NCBI GenBank assembly: GCA_002686955.1
Contig: NYZA01000160.1
Coordinates: 1-8,924 of the forward strand
Direction: 5' to 3'
DNA length: 8,924 bases
Source of the DNA: Gemmatimonadota bacterium
GTDB taxonomy: Bacteria > GCA-2686955
Below are positions 7,060-8,924 of the stretch, piece by piece (the first letter of the stretch is position 1; the number at the start of each line of letters is the position of its first letter). The notes under the pieces are model-generated. The model saw only the letters and a program-made list of their open reading frames with translations. It had not been told where the DNA came from and ran no database searches. A program made the position numbers and the translations under genes.

Positions 7060-7342
7060 GGGGCGGTCCACTGCAACCGCCGTGCCGGGGCCGGAGACGA
7101 ATACCGCGCCGCGAGCCCGAGTCGAGAGGAAGAGCCGTGGGGCCACTCCCCGCACTGCTTCACGCCTCCTCGCTCAACCGCAATCCGCACCCCGCGATCC
7201 GACGATCGATCGTTAGCTCCATTCCAGAAAGGCTCGAACTTGGACCCACGTGGTCGATTTCGGCCCCCCAATCGAGAAAGCAAAACCGTTTTCGGGCCGA
7301 ATAAGAGAGAATGGAAGGTAGGACAAACCTAAGGGGTCCCCC
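7060..7342. promoter_or_regulatory. Divergent intergenic region between comM and the envelope genes
   Basis: These 283 bp must hold the start signals for both the leftward block and the rightward genes. An AT-richer stretch with A- and T-runs (about 7273-7312) just upstream of the 7343 gene is the best candidate for its promoter, but no clean -35/-10 pair stands out. Palindromes present: ACGATCGATCGT (7202-7213), CCACGTGG (7246-7253) and AAAACCGTTTT (about 7284-7294). AAGGGG at 7331-7336 is the ribosome-binding site for the gene at 7343. No RNA gene or coding potential beyond frames antisense to or continuing from comM is seen. Confidence 0.4.
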
Positions 7343-7792
7343 ATGAGTGTCCAGGCTGGCGTACTCCTCCTTGTGGCAGTTCTGCTCGCCATAGTGATCG
7401 CCGCGATTTACACCACCCAGCGGGTTCTTTTCGGCCCTCTGGTCGATTTGCTCGAAGAGCTTCGCGTTCTGCGGAGAGCGGTCATACGCCCGATGATCTA
7501 TGTGTGGATCGAAGGCGGCCGCTACCACATCAGCAACGAGGGGGCCCTGGCCGCGGAGGGGATCGAGCTCGCGATTCATCGGAACGAAGAAGGCCCAACG
7601 CCGGAGTTCACCCTCGATCTCCTGCGGCCCGGCGCGAGCCACGACACTGGAGTCGCCGCACCCGCGCCCGAAGTTCTCTGCCGCGTGCGCTACGGGTCGA
7701 TCCACCGGCACTACCACTACCGCACCGACTTCAAGGACGGTCGGAACGCGGTCATGGAGGGGCAAAGACAGGGCTACAAGACTCATTCTTAG
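7343..7792 (+). CDS. Small single-pass membrane protein of unknown function
   Basis: I do not recognise this 149-residue protein. It starts with a strongly hydrophobic helix (about 5-24) without a signal-peptidase site, so it is probably a membrane anchor. A short amphipathic, Arg-rich helix follows (about 30-49). The many Arg residues after the anchor favour a cytoplasmic C-terminal part. The remainder (about 50-133) alternates strands and turns, for example MIYVWIEGGRYHISNEG and EFTLDLLRPG, ending in VRYGSIHRHYHYRTDF, which resembles a small beta-sandwich. A His/Tyr-rich stretch lies at 119-127. The ATG is preceded by AAGGGG at 6 nt, and the gene ends in tandem TAG codons. It lies 70 bp before the lipoprotein gene on the same strand and could share its transcript. 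The frame is supported by a good ribosome-binding site, a sensible membrane segment and start/stop context; no function can be assigned. Confidence 0.75.
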   Translation: MSVQAGVLLLVAVLLAIVIAAIYTTQRVLFGPLVDLLEELRVLRRAVIRPMIYVWIEGGRYHISNEGALAAEGIELAIHRNEEGPTPEFTLDLLRPGASHDTGVAAPAPEVLCRVRYGSIHRHYHYRTDFKDGRNAVMEGQRQGYKTHS

Positions 7793-7862
7793 TAGTCGAC
7801 CCACGGACGTGGCGTATCTTGTCGGATAGGATTTCGGTGTCCCCGAGCACGAGAGTTCGATC

Positions 7863-8384
7863 ATGCGCCCCCTCTGGTTACTCCTGTTGGTTCCGATCTC
7901 GACGACCGGTTGCTACACCACCTTGCGCCCCCCCGATTCGGTCGAGGAGGACGATGTCGAGACGCTCCGGGTCGAGCACCATTTCGCCGACCCATACTGG
8001 GCTTTCGGCCGCTGGACCTACTTCCCCTACGGCTACGGCGCCGCGGGCGCGCTCTATCTCTACGATCCCTACTACGACTACTACTACGGCGATCCCTGGT
8101 GGTACCTCCCGGACGAAGGGGAGGACGAGCCGCCGCCTCCCCGCGGTCCGGTGGTGGGAACGATCGGCGACGCGCCCCCTCCCCCGCCGCGCGTTCGCGA
8201 AGACACCGCCCCGGCCGTCCCCGCTACGGCCGCCCCGGCGCCACCCGAGCGCAAGACGCGCCGCCGCAAAGCACAGAAAGCCGAGGAGGAGACGGAGGTC
8301 CGCGACGGCGGAACGGTGAGCGACGCGCCGGCGGTTCGGCGCAATAGCAAGAGGATCCAGAAGAAGCGCCCAGATGCAGACTGA
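7863..8384 (+). CDS. Tyr/Trp- and Pro-rich outer-membrane lipoprotein of unknown function
   Basis: A 173-residue predicted lipoprotein. The signal peptide MRPLWLLLLVPISTTGC ends in a lipobox-like TTGC, with C17 as the lipidated residue; Tyr at +2 does not suggest inner-membrane retention. The mature protein has three compositional zones. An aromatic zone (45-82) is packed with Tyr and Trp, including YDPYYDYYYGDPWWYL (67-82). A Pro/Ala-rich linker (about 89-128) follows. A highly charged Arg/Lys/Glu tail (129-173) ends the protein. No known domain is recognisable. Aromatic-rich lipoproteins often sit at the outer membrane, and the cationic tail could contact peptidoglycan or other polyanions; that is inference. 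The ATG has GAGAG about 8 nt upstream. The beta-barrel gene begins inside its last codons (11-nt overlap), so the two are probably co-expressed and may work together. Low complexity makes homology searches unreliable, and the family is likely to be lineage-specific. Confidence 0.8.
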   Translation: MRPLWLLLLVPISTTGCYTTLRPPDSVEEDDVETLRVEHHFADPYWAFGRWTYFPYGYGAAGALYLYDPYYDYYYGDPWWYLPDEGEDEPPPPRGPVVGTIGDAPPPPPRVREDTAPAVPATAAPAPPERKTRRRKAQKAEEETEVRDGGTVSDAPAVRRNSKRIQKKRPDAD

Positions 8385-8924
8385 TTCCGTTCTGGTGCTT
8401 CTCAGCGCCGCCATGGTCGTTTGTACCGGCCCGGCAATGGCGAACGAGCCGATCGACGTCGACACCGGCGAGTTCTCGGCCACCGACCGGATCGCGCCGG
8501 CTCCTCGCGCCCTGGCTATGGGGATCGAGGGGGTCGCGCTGGCGAGTGACGGATCGAGCGACCTCGCCAACCCGGCGGGGCTCACGGCCGTCCGGCGGAT
8601 CGAGATTTCGGCCACGCTGGCGGGCACCTTACGCGAGCAGGAGAGCAGCTTCTTCGGCCGCGACGCGCGCGATGAGCTCTATTCGACCGATCTGACCGAA
8701 GCGCACCTCGTGTTGCCCGTGCCGACCTACCGCGGCGGGCTGGTCTTCTCGTTCGGCTACCACCGGGCCCGACCCGCCCAGCGGACCTCGGTATTCGACG
8801 GCTTCAATTCGTCCCGCGACGATCCCAGCCGCGAATTCGAGCGGGGGCGATGGAGAGGAGGACCCTCGGCCTTCGTCGTGGCGGGAGCGGTCGACCTTTC
8901 CCCCCGCAGCACCGTCGGCCTCGC
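8374..8924 (+). CDS. Outer-membrane beta-barrel protein, OmpP1/FadL- or PorV-like (3' end outside window)
   Basis: An open frame from ATG 8374 runs off the window, giving 183 complete codons. Residues 1-23 form a signal peptide with a signal-peptidase I site at AMA-NEP. APRALAMGIEGVALASDGSSDLANPAGL (42-70, excerpted here as RALAMG and NPAGL) matches the recurrent N-terminal plug motif of FadL/OmpP1 and PorV-type barrels, in which a Gly-rich helix is followed by an invariant NPAGL. Alternating hydrophobic segments then look like transmembrane strands, for example RRIEISATLAG (74-84), AHLVLPVPTY (110-119) and GGLVFSFGYH (121-130). Such proteins carry hydrophobic compounds across the outer membrane or act in secretion; which applies here cannot be said from this fragment. 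The start lies within the lipoprotein gene, with AGAAG about 9 nt upstream, consistent with translational coupling. Barrel type is probable, substrate unknown. Confidence 0.82.
   Translation, partial: MQTDSVLVLLSAAMVVCTGPAMANEPIDVDTGEFSATDRIAPAPRALAMGIEGVALASDGSSDLANPAGLTAVRRIEISATLAGTLREQESSFFGRDARDELYSTDLTEAHLVLPVPTYRGGLVFSFGYHRARPAQRTSVFDGFNSSRDDPSREFERGRWRGGPSAFVVAGAVDLSPRSTVGL

Noticed and set aside
7060-7155. N-terminal extension of the ComM-like frame to 7155
   Set aside because: The family begins at the sequence starting from ATG 7059. The extra 32 residues have no counterpart in YifB/ComM and read as translated intergenic DNA.
6148-7332. A 394-codon plus-strand open frame
   Set aside because: It is antisense to the clearly identified ComM gene and runs through the divergent intergenic region. 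Its composition is Arg/His/Pro-rich with no domain.
7801-7825. Hairpin CCAC-GGAC-GTGG and the nearby TGGC...TTG as terminator or -24/-12 promoter
   Set aside because: The stem has only 4 bp with no T-run, and the TGGC to TTG spacing is 2 bp too short for a sigma-54 promoter, with the following GC missing.
7160-7864. A 234-codon minus-strand frame over the membrane-protein gene
   Set aside because: The plus-strand gene at 7343 has a ribosome-binding site, a membrane segment and a coherent fold. The antisense frame has none of these and extends across the divergent promoter region.
7878-8627. Minus- and plus-strand alternative frames over the lipoprotein gene (e.g. 249 codons minus, 271 and 145 codons plus)
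   Set aside because: The frame at 7863-8384 has a signal peptide and lipobox and couples to the downstream barrel gene. The others are Arg/Pro/Ser-rich shadows.

Overview
The window is GC-rich chromosomal DNA from a diderm bacterium. The evidence is two sigma-54 (RpoN) activator genes, a lipobox-bearing lipoprotein, and the start of an outer-membrane beta-barrel protein. I cannot place it to a phylum from sequence alone. Deltaproteobacteria-like lineages or poorly cultured diderm phyla such as Eisenbacteria or Krumholzibacteriota would fit. No mobile element, CRISPR array, tRNA or rRNA is visible, and composition is even across the window.

Positions 1-7059 read leftward on the minus strand as a block of five genes. 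In transcription order they are: a full-length ComM/YifB-type AAA+ ATPase (7059-5515); a sigma-54 enhancer-binding protein with a degenerate receiver domain (5379-3877); a soluble GAF-PAS sensor histidine kinase (3813-2020); a classical NtrC-type response regulator (2023-596); and the 5' part of a DusB/NifR3-type tRNA-dihydrouridine synthase (583-1, cut by the window edge). Kinase and regulator overlap by ATGA. The dus gene follows the regulator after 12 nt in the same frame. HK, RR and dus are therefore very probably co-transcribed. This linkage recalls the nifR3-ntrB-ntrC operon of alphaproteobacteria, with dus moved to the 3' end.

A 283-bp divergent intergenic region (7060-7342) separates the block from three rightward genes: a small single-pass membrane protein of unknown function (7343-7792), a Tyr/Trp- and Pro-rich lipoprotein (7863-8384), and an outer-membrane beta-barrel protein of the OmpP1/FadL or PorV-like type, overlapping the lipoprotein gene by 11 nt (8374 to beyond 8924). 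The last two look like a translationally coupled envelope pair.

Functionally, the left block is a signalling module. A cytoplasmic sensor kinase probably controls the canonical regulator. The second activator has lost most of its phosphorylation pocket and probably responds to something else. Both carry GAFTDA in place of the consensus GAFTGA sigma-54 contact loop. No convincing -24/-12 promoter was found in the window, so their targets probably lie elsewhere. The most notable observations are the unequal activator pair around one kinase, the NifR3/NtrBC-like linkage, and the uncharacterised lipoprotein/beta-barrel pair.
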